Below are positions 32,505 to 40,313 of a stretch of 64,000 nt of DNA, in pieces. A program made the translations under genes and the position numbers. Source of the DNA: Candidatus Aminicenantes bacterium UBA2190 (GTDB lineage Bacteria; Acidobacteriota; Aminicenantia; UBA2199); the NCBI GenBank assembly GCA_002335385.1, contig DCVK01000071.1:16028-80027 (forward strand). Direction: 5' to 3'. The notes under the pieces were generated by a model, which had not been told where the DNA came from, did no database searches, and saw only the letters and a program-made list of their open reading frames with translations. Position 1 is the stretch's first letter. Every line of letters begins with the position of its first letter.

Positions 32505-32960
32505 ATGGCGTTCATGAGCCAGCACAAGCTGCTCGCGATCATCGACGACGACCGCATCAAGACGGCCATCGCCGCGGCGGAGAAGTGCACCTCGGGCGAG
32601 ATCCGTGTTTCCGTTTCGCGCTTTTTCTACGGCAGCGTCCGCCATGCCGCCGAAAAAGCCTTCAACCGCATGGGCATGCGCAACACCCGCGACCGCAACG
32701 GCATCCTCTTCTTCGTCGTCCCCTCGCGGCACCGCTTCGTCGTCGTCGGCGACGAGGGCATCCACCGGAAGGTCGGCCAGGAATTCTGGGACCAGCTGGT
32801 CGCCGCCATGGCGGGCGACTTCAGGGAAGGGAAGTTCAACGAGGGCTTGCTCCACGGCATCGTGGAGTGCGGCCGCCTGCTCGCCGCCCACTTCCCCCAC
32901 CAGGGCGAGCGCGACGTCAACGAGCTGCCGGACGACATCGATTTCGGCAACAAGGAATGA
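32505..32960 (+). CDS. second, cytosolic-type TPM-domain protein
   Basis: 151 aa. TPM features are AAEKCTSGEIRVSVSRFFYG, RNGILFFVVPSRHRFVVVGDEGIH and FREGKFNEGLLHGI. There is no signal peptide or membrane helix, unlike the neighbour encoded 10 nt upstream. The three-gene set LemA, membrane TPM, soluble TPM is a recurrent arrangement and suggests a membrane-associated complex, which is inference. The ATG is preceded by AGGGAGG. Confidence 0.92.
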   Translation: MAFMSQHKLLAIIDDDRIKTAIAAAEKCTSGEIRVSVSRFFYGSVRHAAEKAFNRMGMRNTRDRNGILFFVVPSRHRFVVVGDEGIHRKVGQEFWDQLVAAMAGDFREGKFNEGLLHGIVECGRLLAAHFPHQGERDVNELPDDIDFGNKE

Positions 32961-32968
32961 AAGAAACC

Positions 32969-32996
32969 GGTTGACGGTAGACGGTGTACGGTCATA
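32969..32996. repeat. 7-nt periodic array (GGTNNAC type), four units
   Basis: GGTTGAC, GGTAGAC, GGTGTAC and GGTCATA follow the TPM gene. A related short array occurs at 60865-60885. Confidence 0.75.
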
Positions 32997-33010
32997 ACAG
33001 CAATACGAAG

Positions 33011-33314
33011 ACTAAAATACCAAATCCAAAATTCCAAATAACAAACAATATCCAAATTCCAAATTCCAATTTCCAAAACGAAAGCTCCTTGCAAAGGATT
33101 CTCTTTGTTTTGGTCATTGGGTAATTGGAATTTGGAATTTATTTGGAAATTGGTGCTTGGGATTTGGAATTTAAGTCCTATTAATTCCTTATTCTTCCAC
33201 CTTACGCCCTGCGACTTCCGCTTTATGCCTTATGCCGAGTTCTGTTCTTCCTCGTTACGCGTCACGAATAGCGTCTTGTTTTCTTTCGCATAACGCCTGA
33301 CGCATAACGAAACT
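33011..33314. repeat. composite intergenic element, inverted copy of the one at 5892-6148
   Basis: This occupies most of the 374-nt gap between the TPM and aspartate kinase genes. AAATTCC-type units (33016-33083) face a complementary arm (about 33117-33176). CTTACGC, CCTGCGA, CTTCCGC, TTTATGC, CTTATGC, CGAGTTC follow (33201-33242), then GTTACGC, GTCACGA (33254-33267) and CGCATAA, CGCCTGA, CGCATAA (33287-33307). Read in reverse complement, the order and wording match the first copy, for example AAATTCCAAATCCCAAGCAC in both and TTCGTGACGCGTAACG in both. The arms conserve about 60 nt. Confidence 0.85.
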
Positions 33315-33334
33315 CGTTGTTTATTCTTTCCTTG

Positions 33335-34702
33335 TCATGGAAAGAACTCGTCATGGATGGCGCGAACGGCGCGGTCCAGGTCCGGGCTCCTGACCAGGAA
33401 ATAACAGGCGACGGAGGAGGCGCCGGCGGCGGCCATCTCGACGTTGATCTTCTCGCGGGCCACGGCGGTGAAGATGCGGGCGTAGATCCCCTCCTTCTCC
33501 ATGATGCGCTCGCCCACCACCCCGACCAGCGCCAGCCGCTCCTCGAGCTCGATCCTCTTGATGACGCCGTTGACGGCGGCTTTCATTTTACGCAGGCTGC
33601 GCCGGGCGTCGGCGGGATCGAGCAACAGGTTGATGCAGGTCTGCGAGGTGAGCACCGAGTGGATGTTGATGCCGGCGCCGGCCAGCAGCGAGCTGACGCC
33701 GGCGAGCAGGCCGGGCTTGGAGCCGATGCCGGCGCCGTGGATGCGGATGACGGCCAGTCGGCGGTTGGCGGCGATCCCGGCCACGTCCACCGCGCGGTTC
33801 GGGCCGGAGGCGGTGATCTCGCTGCCCGCTCCGGCGGGATCTTCCAGGTTGCGCACGAAGATCCGGGTGCGCGTCCCGGCCAGCGGTTCCACGGTGCGCG
33901 GGTGGAGGATCCTGGCGCCGAAGTAGGAGAGCTCGGCCGCCTCGGCGAACGAGAGGCGCTCCAGGCGGCGCGCCGTCGGCACCCGGGACGGATCGGCGCT
34001 CATGAAGCCGTCGACATCCTTCCATACCTCGAGGCGCTCCGCCCCCAGGGCATAGGCCACGGCGGCGGCGCTGTAATCGGAGCCGTTGCGACCCAGCAAG
34101 GTGACGGCCCCGCCGGGCCCGCGGCCGAAAAATCCCGGGATGACCGGGATGATGCCCCGGCGCAGCAGAGGGGCAACCTTGGCGCGCAGGACCCTGCGGG
34201 TGCGGTCGCGGTCGATGCTGGCGTTCTCGTAATTGCCGTCGGTGCAAATGCCGGCCCGATGGGCGTCCAGCGCCGCGGATCTTGTCTCCAGGCACTCCAG
34301 GACGCCGGCCAGCAGCCGCGCCGCCAGCCTCTCGCCGTAGCTCAGCAGCCGGGCTCGTACCGCCGGCGTCAGGTCGCGGTGCCAGGCGATGCCGGTGAGC
34401 AGGCGTTCGACCTGGGCAAGTTGCGCGGCGATCGCAACCTGCAGGCGCTTTTTCGCGGGTCCGCCCGGGCACAACTCGTCGATGACGGCAAGGTGCCGGG
34501 TCGCCAGGGCGGCCAGGATGGGGGGGATGTTCCGCTCATGGCGCTTGGCCTGCTCGATGGCGGCGAGCAACCGCTCGGTCACGCCGTGGATGGCGGAGAC
34601 CACGACCACGGCCCGCCTCTGCGCTGAGATGATGGCGCAGGCCTGCGCGATGCTGCGGCTGTCGCGCAAACAGCCGCCGCCGAACTTCATCACCCTAGTC
34701 AT
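33335..34702 (-). CDS. aspartate kinase (ThrA-type, monofunctional)
   Basis: 455 aa. It phosphorylates aspartate, the first step toward homoserine, threonine, lysine and methionine. The catalytic domain shows MKFGGGCLRD, GRNGSDYSAAAVAYALGAE and WKDVDGFMSADPS; the last two are characteristic of the ThrA-type subgroup. KFGG is followed by GC where TS is usual, a deviation worth noting. Two ACT-type regulatory segments (about 310-455) imply feedback control. There is no homoserine dehydrogenase domain. The gene overlaps asd by 8 nt and is the last gene of a four-gene operon that appears to lead to homocysteine. Confidence 0.93.
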   Translation of the reverse strand: MTRVMKFGGGCLRDSRSIAQACAIISAQRRAVVVVSAIHGVTERLLAAIEQAKRHERNIPPILAALATRHLAVIDELCPGGPAKKRLQVAIAAQLAQVERLLTGIAWHRDLTPAVRARLLSYGERLAARLLAGVLECLETRSAALDAHRAGICTDGNYENASIDRDRTRRVLRAKVAPLLRRGIIPVIPGFFGRGPGGAVTLLGRNGSDYSAAAVAYALGAERLEVWKDVDGFMSADPSRVPTARRLERLSFAEAAELSYFGARILHPRTVEPLAGTRTRIFVRNLEDPAGAGSEITASGPNRAVDVAGIAANRRLAVIRIHGAGIGSKPGLLAGVSSLLAGAGINIHSVLTSQTCINLLLDPADARRSLRKMKAAVNGVIKRIELEERLALVGVVGERIMEKEGIYARIFTAVAREKINVEMAAAGASSVACYFLVRSPDLDRAVRAIHDEFFP

Positions 34703-35753
34703 TCGCCGCCTCCGGGATCCATCCCTTCCGGACCGCCAGCTCGGCGTTCAGCACCGAGCCGCCGGCGGCCCCGCGCACCGTGTTGTGCAGCAGCAGGAAA
34801 AAGTCACAGCGGCTGCCCCGCGGCCGCAGCCGGCCCACGCTCACCGCCATGCCGCGGGCACGCCCGTGCCGCCCCGCCACGACGGGGTCCGGCTCACCCG
34901 CCTGGACGTCGAGGGACGGCTGCGGGCGGTCCTCCTCGCCGCGGACGACGATGGGCTGGGCCGGAGCCGTGGGCAGCTTCAGCTGCTGCGGCTCCGCCGC
35001 AAAGCCGGACAGCGCCTCCTTGATCTCTTCGCCGCCGACCGGCCGGACGAACTCGGCGCTGACGCTCTGCAGGTGGCCTTCGCGCACCGGGACGCGGCTG
35101 CAGGAGGGGTAGATCTCGATGGGGCTGTCCGCGACATGACCGCCCGCCAGCTCGCCGAGGATCTTGCCCGTTTCGCGCACGATCTTCTCTTCCTCGCCGG
35201 CGATGAAGGGGACGACGTTGCCCAGGATGTCCCAGGCGGCGACGCCGCGGCGGCCGCCGCCGGAAACGGCCTGGAAGGTGGTGACGGTCACGGTCCGCAG
35301 TCCCAGGGCCGTGAGCGGCTTCAGGACCAGCGCCAGCCCTGCGACCACGCAGTTGGGATTGGTCACGATGAATCCGGGGTGGGTGCGCAGCTGCTGCCGC
35401 GCCAGCTCCAGGTGGCCGGGGTTGACCTCGGGGATGAGCAAGGGGACATTCCCGTCCAGGCGGTGGGCGCCGGCGTTGGAAAAGACGCGCAGGCCCGCGG
35501 CGCGCAGCTCGGCCTCCAGCGGCCCGGCCGCGGCGGCAGGCAAGGCCGAGAAGACGGCCCGTGCCCCGCTGCGGATGATTTCGGCCGCCGTGGTCTCGCG
35601 GATCACCAGCGCCTCGGCGCAGGTCTTGTTCGCCGAGCGGCTGGAGGCGGTAAGGCAGGACAACTCAAAATAGGGATGATCGTCCAGCAGGCGGATGAAT
35701 TCCCGCCCGACGAGGCCGGTGCAGCCCAGCAGGGCGACCTTGATCTTCTTCAT
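34695..35753 (-). CDS. asd: aspartate-semialdehyde dehydrogenase (archaeal/fungal type)
   Basis: 352 aa. It reduces aspartyl phosphate to aspartate semialdehyde with NADPH. Landmarks are ALLGCTGLVGREFIRLL (nucleotide binding), the catalytic Cys in VTNPNCVVAGL, CSRVPVREGHLQSVS, and NTVRGAAGGSVLNAEL near the C-terminus, which mark the archaeal/fungal subgroup. Its product is the presumed substrate of the DUF39 protein encoded two genes upstream. GGAGGAG lies ahead of the ATG. It overlaps the aspartate kinase gene by 8 nt, and its start is 9 nt after the UPF0280 stop. Confidence 0.95.
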   Translation of the reverse strand: MKKIKVALLGCTGLVGREFIRLLDDHPYFELSCLTASSRSANKTCAEALVIRETTAAEIIRSGARAVFSALPAAAAGPLEAELRAAGLRVFSNAGAHRLDGNVPLLIPEVNPGHLELARQQLRTHPGFIVTNPNCVVAGLALVLKPLTALGLRTVTVTTFQAVSGGGRRGVAAWDILGNVVPFIAGEEEKIVRETGKILGELAGGHVADSPIEIYPSCSRVPVREGHLQSVSAEFVRPVGGEEIKEALSGFAAEPQQLKLPTAPAQPIVVRGEEDRPQPSLDVQAGEPDPVVAGRHGRARGMAVSVGRLRPRGSRCDFFLLLHNTVRGAAGGSVLNAELAVRKGWIPEAAND

Positions 35754-35762
35754 CTTCTCCTC

Positions 35763-36488
35763 CTATCCCCTGCTGATCCGCTGCGGCCGGACGGCGGTGC
35801 GGACGAGCGGCGGCAGGCTGCCGCCCATGCCCAGGTGATCGCCGGCGACGACCAGCAGCCCGTCGATTCCGTCCGCCGGCGTCTCGCGGATGGCCCGGGC
35901 GACGGCTGCCCCGTTCCTTTCGCTGACGCGGTTGCAAAGGGCGGTGGCCGTGGCGTCGGCCAGGCAGCCGCTTTCGGCCACGACCGTGGCCGCGTCGGCC
36001 CGGCCGAAGGAGAGGGAATGGCCCACGGTGCCCGACGAGGTGCAGACGGAAAAAATGCCGGGCCGCGGCTCAAGGCGCAGGGCGATGTCGCGCACGCGTG
36101 CGTCGCCGGTAAAGATGCCGACCGTCAGCGGCCGGTCGATGCGCAGCACCACGTCGCCGCCGTTGTCCACGACCACGTGACGGCAGCCGGCGGCGACCAG
36201 CGCCTCCACCGTGACCTGGGCGATGGCGCCGGCGACCGCCGCCATGGGGCCGACCCCGGCCAGGGCGGCGGCCGCGGCCATGCGCCGCGCCACCTGCGGC
36301 GCCGCCATGTCGATGGGCAGCGGCTCCAGCGAGGTGAGAAAGCGCGGCTCAACAACGATATAGGCCTCGATATCGGCGCGGGCGGCGGCGATGGCGCGCT
36401 CCGCCAGCTCCAGGAAGCGCTCGGCGGCGGTCACGGTGGCGAACGTATCCTTGATGCGGATCTGCCGGCGGACCAGGTCAGCGTCCAT
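35763..36488 (-). CDS. UPF0280 (COG2122) protein, ApbE-like
   Basis: 241 aa. Motifs are IRIKDTFATVTA near the start, PIDMAAPQVARRMAAAAALAGVGPMAAVAGAIAQ, VVDNGGDVVLR, and SSGTVGHSLSFGRADAATVV. COG2122 proteins resemble the flavin transferase ApbE. In methanogens a member is linked with the DUF39 protein in sulfide incorporation during homocysteine formation. Here the gene overlaps the DUF39-ferredoxin gene by 11 nt and precedes asd, which strongly supports the same role. There is no signal peptide, so it is cytosolic. Confidence 0.9.
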   Translation of the reverse strand: MDADLVRRQIRIKDTFATVTAAERFLELAERAIAAARADIEAYIVVEPRFLTSLEPLPIDMAAPQVARRMAAAAALAGVGPMAAVAGAIAQVTVEALVAAGCRHVVVDNGGDVVLRIDRPLTVGIFTGDARVRDIALRLEPRPGIFSVCTSSGTVGHSLSFGRADAATVVAESGCLADATATALCNRVSERNGAAVARAIRETPADGIDGLLVVAGDHLGMGGSLPPLVRTAVRPQRISRG

Positions 36489-37839
36489 GGTCTCCCCCGT
36501 GGATGGCGCCGGCCGGGCATACCCGGTCGCAGAGGCCGCAGCCCGTGCAGTGCTGCTCGGCGGCCGTCACCTGCCAGTCGTTGTCCCGGCGAAAGACGCC
36601 GGCGGGGCAGATGCCCAGGCACTGGCCGCAGGAAAGGCACAGCGCACGCTCCCAGGCGACGCGCTCCCCCGCGGCCACCCTGCTTCCGGAGCGCCGGGAA
36701 GGAGCGTCTGGTCGCGGCGGCTGGATCGCCAGCGGCCCGGCCGCTCCCTGAACGGGGAGCTTCGCCGCCGGGATGCTCAGCTGAAAGGAGCCCTGTTCGA
36801 TCCGCTCCTTCAGGGTGCGCGCGATCCGCCTGGCCATATGCAGGCTGGACAGGGGCGAGGCGGGTACATCCCGGTCCCGCAGCCGGACCGTTCCCGACTT
36901 GAGCTGCTCGTAGGAGCAGCGGCCCAGCAGCGGTCGTTGGCGGGCGGGAACGGCGAAATCGATGATGCCGGTCTCGATGTCCCGGTCGCGGACGGCGGCG
37001 GCGCGGGCGATGCCGGCGTGCAGCACCGGGATGGGGACGCCGATGCCCACGTAGAGCGAGGTGCCGTAGCCCGGGAATGCCGCCGCCCGCAGGAATTCAG
37101 GGGACATGCCCTGCAGGTCGCCCTGCACCATCAGGGTGGCGAACCCCTTTTGCGGGTCGTGCTGCGTGCCGGAGCCGGTGACGTAGCCGACGCCGCCGCC
37201 CAGGAAGATGCGCGTGCCGATGCCGATGGTCTCCAGGCCGGGGTCGTTCATCAGGGGTGACAGCTCGCCGGCGCCGGAAAATGTGACGTTGCCCACGCCG
37301 GGCAGGAGCTTGCCCATGTAGGTGTGCAGCGTGCGCGCGCCGGAGTTGGCGGCGGCGTGATAGCGCTGGTAGGCGTTGCGCGGGTTGCACAGCAGCGCCT
37401 GGTTGAGTCCGGCGAGGGTGACCTCGCCGAGCAGCTCCTTGCGCGGGTAGCAGTCGCTGCCGTAGGACACGGCGCGCAGCACCACCGGCCTGCCGCGCAG
37501 CAGGTCCTCGATGACGTGAGCGCCGCCGTAATCCGCCCCCGGCGTTTCGCAACCTTGCGTGGCGCCCAGGTAGGCGTCGACGGCGGCGATGCCGGCGTAA
37601 GCCTCGACGTCGTTGAGCCAGACGCGGGTCATCTTGATCGGCGGGTCGGAATGACCGAAGTTCAGGAAGGCGCCGCTGGAGCACATGGCGCCGAAGGTGC
37701 CGGTGGTGACGACGTCGACCCCGGCGGCGGCCTGCTCGGCCCCCAGCTCCTCCACGAGCGCGGGCATCTGGTCGGCCGTGACCACGCGCACGGTCCTATT
37801 CAGAATTTTGCGATTGATTTCCTCGACAGTCTTGGACAT
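36478..37839 (-). CDS. aspartate-semialdehyde sulfurtransferase (homocysteine-forming, DUF39/COG1900) fused to a 2[4Fe-4S] ferredoxin domain
   Basis: 453 aa. Residues about 1-375 are the DUF39 (COG1900) domain: TTGTFGAMCSSGAFLNFGHSD, TPGADYGGAHVIEDLL, SYGSDCYPRKEL and GVGYVTGSGTQHDP. Cys53 and Cys130 lie where the persulfide-forming cysteines of the methanogen enzyme are expected (from memory). Residues about 400-445 are a ferredoxin domain with CLSCGQCLGICP and CTGCGLCDRVCP. In methanogens these two parts are separate proteins. The enzyme replaces the aldehyde oxygen of aspartate semialdehyde with sulfur, and reduction gives homocysteine. CBS domains found in some homologues are absent. It is the first gene of the operon with UPF0280, asd and aspartate kinase. 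Confidence 0.92.
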   Translation of the reverse strand: MSKTVEEINRKILNRTVRVVTADQMPALVEELGAEQAAAGVDVVTTGTFGAMCSSGAFLNFGHSDPPIKMTRVWLNDVEAYAGIAAVDAYLGATQGCETPGADYGGAHVIEDLLRGRPVVLRAVSYGSDCYPRKELLGEVTLAGLNQALLCNPRNAYQRYHAAANSGARTLHTYMGKLLPGVGNVTFSGAGELSPLMNDPGLETIGIGTRIFLGGGVGYVTGSGTQHDPQKGFATLMVQGDLQGMSPEFLRAAAFPGYGTSLYVGIGVPIPVLHAGIARAAAVRDRDIETGIIDFAVPARQRPLLGRCSYEQLKSGTVRLRDRDVPASPLSSLHMARRIARTLKERIEQGSFQLSIPAAKLPVQGAAGPLAIQPPRPDAPSRRSGSRVAAGERVAWERALCLSCGQCLGICPAGVFRRDNDWQVTAAEQHCTGCGLCDRVCPAGAIHGGDHGR

Positions 37840-37883
37840 GATAAGCCTCCATTTTCTGTTTTTTTTGAAATGGTGGAAGTTGG

Positions 37884-37917
37884 AGTTCCCCGAACCTGCG
37901 CTTCTAGATCAGAAGCG
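37884..37917 (-). promoter_or_regulatory. structured 5' leader of the homocysteine operon
   Basis: The transcript leader (about 140 nt) contains a perfect 7-bp hairpin CGCTTCT/AGAAGCG with a 5-nt loop (37899-37917), next to GTTC-CCC-GAAC (37885-37895), about 45-80 nt ahead of the start codon. I compared it by eye with the SAM, SAH and cobalamin riboswitch patterns I know and saw no match. It may be an unrecognised control element. Confidence 0.4.
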
Positions 37918-37986
37918 ACAGGCCCGGGCCGGGCATTATCATGCAGTGCGAAAAGAAGTCATTTTGGCACATGGCTGTCAGGCGGG

Positions 37987-38015
37987 AGTTTACACCAGAC
38001 GCGCCGGGCTGTCAA
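37987..38015 (-). promoter_or_regulatory. promoter of the DUF39-UPF0280-asd-aspartate kinase operon
   Basis: On the minus strand: TTGACA (38015-38010), 17-nt spacer, TAAACT (37992-37987). This and the leader account for the left part of the 303-nt gap 37840-38142; the rest holds the divergent DDAH promoter. Confidence 0.6.
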
Positions 38016-38068
38016 TCGCTGCCGGCGAAAAAAAACAGTTGGGCCCGCGGCGCGCCGGTGAGCGCGGG

Positions 38069-38097
38069 TTGTATTTCCCGGGGAAGCATGCTAGATA
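38069..38097 (+). promoter_or_regulatory. predicted promoter of the DDAH-type gene
   Basis: TTGTAT (38069-38074), 17-nt spacer, TAGATA (38092-38097). Transcription would start after the ATG at 38098, which supports the ATG at 38143 as start. Confidence 0.4.
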
Positions 38098-38142
38098 ATG
38101 ACGGCGCCGCATTGTTCGCGCGCCTTGGTGATGGAGTCATTC

Positions 38143-38910
38143 ATGGCCTTGTTCACGAAAGCCCTGGCAAGAAAACCGTGTCGCAACCTGGTCCACGGCC
38201 TTTCCGGCGCCGGCATGGGGCCCCCGGATTACGGGAAAGCCGTGGAGCAGCACGACGCCTACATCGAGGCCCTGCGCGGCTGCGGCCTGGCCGTGACGGT
38301 GCTGGAAGCCGACGAGGCCTATCCCGACTCGGTCTTCATCGAGGATACGGCGGTATGTTGCGAAAAATCGGCCGTCATCGCCCGTCCCGGCGCCAACAGC
38401 CGCCGCGGCGAGGAAAAAACCGTGGCCCTGGCCCTGGCCGATCTCTACCCGCGGCTGGAGGGGATCCGCGCCCCCGGGACGCTGGAGGGCGGCGACGTCA
38501 TGCGCGCCGGCGAGCGCTTCTATATCGGCCTGTCGAACCGGACCAACGGGGATGGGGCGCAACAGCTGGCCGCCATCCTCCGCCGCCATGGCTACGAGGC
38601 GCTGTCCGTGCCCCTGCGCCAGGTCCTGCACCTCAAGACGGGCATGTCCTACCTGGAGCACAACCGCCTGCTGGCTTGCGGGGAATTTTTGCGGCACCCT
38701 CTCCTGTCTTCGTTCGCGACCATCCCCGTGCCGGCCGGGGAAAGCTATGCCGCCAACTCCCTATGGGTCAACGGCCGCGTGCTGGTCCCCGCCGGCTTCC
38801 CCGGGACCCGCCGGGCCATCGAGGACGCGGGCTACGAAACCGTGCTCCTGGACGTCTCGGAGTTCCGCAAGCTGGACGGGGGCTTGAGCTGCCTTTCACT
38901 GCGCTTTTGA
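38143..38910 (+). CDS. dimethylarginine dimethylaminohydrolase-type amidinohydrolase
   Basis: 255 aa from ATG 38143 (GGAG 6 nt ahead). It belongs to the guanidino-group-modifying family that hydrolyses methylated arginines, or related amidino compounds, to citrulline. Catalytic residues are all present: Glu115 in TLEGGDVM, His163 in VLHLKTG and Cys250 in LDGGLSCLSLR, one position off the numbering I recall for the Pseudomonas aeruginosa enzyme. DSVFIEDTAV binds the substrate amine end. There is no arginine pathway gene nearby, so the substrate may be free methylarginine or arginine. It is monocistronic and followed by purB with its own promoter. Confidence 0.93.
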   Translation: MALFTKALARKPCRNLVHGLSGAGMGPPDYGKAVEQHDAYIEALRGCGLAVTVLEADEAYPDSVFIEDTAVCCEKSAVIARPGANSRRGEEKTVALALADLYPRLEGIRAPGTLEGGDVMRAGERFYIGLSNRTNGDGAQQLAAILRRHGYEALSVPLRQVLHLKTGMSYLEHNRLLACGEFLRHPLLSSFATIPVPAGESYAANSLWVNGRVLVPAGFPGTRRAIEDAGYETVLLDVSEFRKLDGGLSCLSLRF

Positions 38911-38955
38911 CCGGTCGTCGCGGAGGCGGCGCGAAATATTGCCGGCGCCGCCCGG

Positions 38956-38984
38956 TATACAAGCGTCGGCAAGATTGTTATAAT
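38956..38984 (+). promoter_or_regulatory. promoter of the purB operon
   Basis: TATACA (38956-38961), 17-nt spacer, TATAAT (38979-38984) with a TGT immediately ahead (extended -10). The GTG start follows at 39005 with AAGGAG. Confidence 0.6.
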
Positions 38985-39004
38985 CAAGGCCGAAGGAGAC
39001 GCAC

Positions 39005-40306
39005 GTGATCGACAGGTACCAAGCGGCGGAAATCGCCCGCATCTGGAGCGAGGACAACAAATACCGCAGATGGCTGGACGTCGAGCTGGCCGTCGCCGAG
39101 GTCTGGGCCGAGATGGGGCAGGTGCCGGCGGCCAGCCTGAAGCGCATCCGCCGGCGCGCGGCGTTCGACGTCGGCCGCATCCACGAGATCGAAAAGAAGG
39201 CCAAGCACGACGTCATCGCCTTCCTGACCTCGGTGGAGGAGTCGATCGGGGCCGACTCGGCCTACGTGCACAAGGGCATCACCTCCTACGACGTGGTGGA
39301 CACGGCCCTGTCGCTGCTCATCCGCGAGTCGCTGGACGTGGTCCTGGCCCGCTGCCGGGAGCTGAAGCGGGTGCTGCTGGACAAGGCGTTCGCCTACCGC
39401 GACCTGCCGGCCATCGGCCGCACCCACGGCATCCACGCCGAACCGATCGCCTTCGGCTGCAAGTTCCTGATCTGGCACGAGGAGATGGAGCGCAACCTGC
39501 GGCGGCTGCAAGCCGCCAGGGAGGCGACGGCGGTGGGCAAGGTCTCGGGCTCGGTGGGGACCTACATCCACTTCCCGGCCGCCGGCGAGGCGCGGGTGCT
39601 GCGCCGGCTGGGGCTGAAACCATGCCGGGTCTCCTCGCAGATCATCCAGCGCGACCGCCACGCCGAGGTCATCGCGGCGCTGGCCCTGCTGGGCACCAGC
39701 CTGGAAAAGATCGCCATCGAGATCCGCCACCTGCAGAAGACCGAGTCGCTCGAGGCCGAGGAGCCCTTCACCCGCGGGCAGAAAGGCTCCTCCTCCATGC
39801 CGCACAAGCGCAACCCCGTGCGCTGCGAGCGCGTATCCGGGCTGGCGCGCATCCTGCGCGGCCACGCGGCCGTGGCACTGGAGAACAACGTCCTCTGGCA
39901 CGAGCGCGACATTTCCCATTCCTCGGCCGAACGGGTCATCTTCCCCGACGCCTTCCACCTGGCCGTATTCCTGCTCGACGACATGACCGACGTGCTGCGG
40001 CACCTGGTCGTCTATCCCGAGAACGTCCGCCGCAACCTGGAGCTGACCCAGGGCGTGTACTTCTCCCAGAAAGTGCTGACCCTGCTGGTCGAGAAGGGCA
40101 TGGCCCGCCAGCGCGCCTATGAGCTGGTGCAGGCGCAAGCCATGCGCTCCTGGCGGGAGAAATGCAGTTTCCCTGAACTGGTGCTGGCCGACCCGGCCAT
40201 CACCGCCGTCTGTTCCGCCTCCGAGCTCGAGAAGGCCTTTTCACTGCGGGCGATGCTGTCCGGGACACGGGACATCTTCAGGCGCTTCTCCCGGCGGGGG
40301 AAATAA
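39005..40306 (+). CDS. purB: adenylosuccinate lyase
   Basis: 433 aa from a GTG with AAGGAG ahead. It removes fumarate in two purine steps (SAICAR to AICAR, adenylosuccinate to AMP). Family features are GITSYDVVDTALSLLIRES, GRTHGIHAEPIAFG with the catalytic His, and the signature loop GSSSMPHKRNPVRCE. The gene is followed by a helical-repeat gene after 7 nt and then by purL, forming a purine operon. Confidence 0.97.
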   Translation: MIDRYQAAEIARIWSEDNKYRRWLDVELAVAEVWAEMGQVPAASLKRIRRRAAFDVGRIHEIEKKAKHDVIAFLTSVEESIGADSAYVHKGITSYDVVDTALSLLIRESLDVVLARCRELKRVLLDKAFAYRDLPAIGRTHGIHAEPIAFGCKFLIWHEEMERNLRRLQAAREATAVGKVSGSVGTYIHFPAAGEARVLRRLGLKPCRVSSQIIQRDRHAEVIAALALLGTSLEKIAIEIRHLQKTESLEAEEPFTRGQKGSSSMPHKRNPVRCERVSGLARILRGHAAVALENNVLWHERDISHSSAERVIFPDAFHLAVFLLDDMTDVLRHLVVYPENVRRNLELTQGVYFSQKVLTLLVEKGMARQRAYELVQAQAMRSWREKCSFPELVLADPAITAVCSASELEKAFSLRAMLSGTRDIFRRFSRRGK

Positions 40307-40313
40307 GCGGGCC

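Noticed and set aside
37840..37985. SAM riboswitch upstream of the homocysteine operon
   Set aside because: No known SAM-I, SAM-II, SAM-III or SAH consensus core could be recognised by eye; only generic hairpins are seen, so it is listed as an unidentified structured leader.
38098..38142. ATG 38098 as start of the DDAH-type protein
   Set aside because: It lies at the predicted -10 region. ATG 38143 has GGAG ahead and puts the catalytic residues close to the family numbering.
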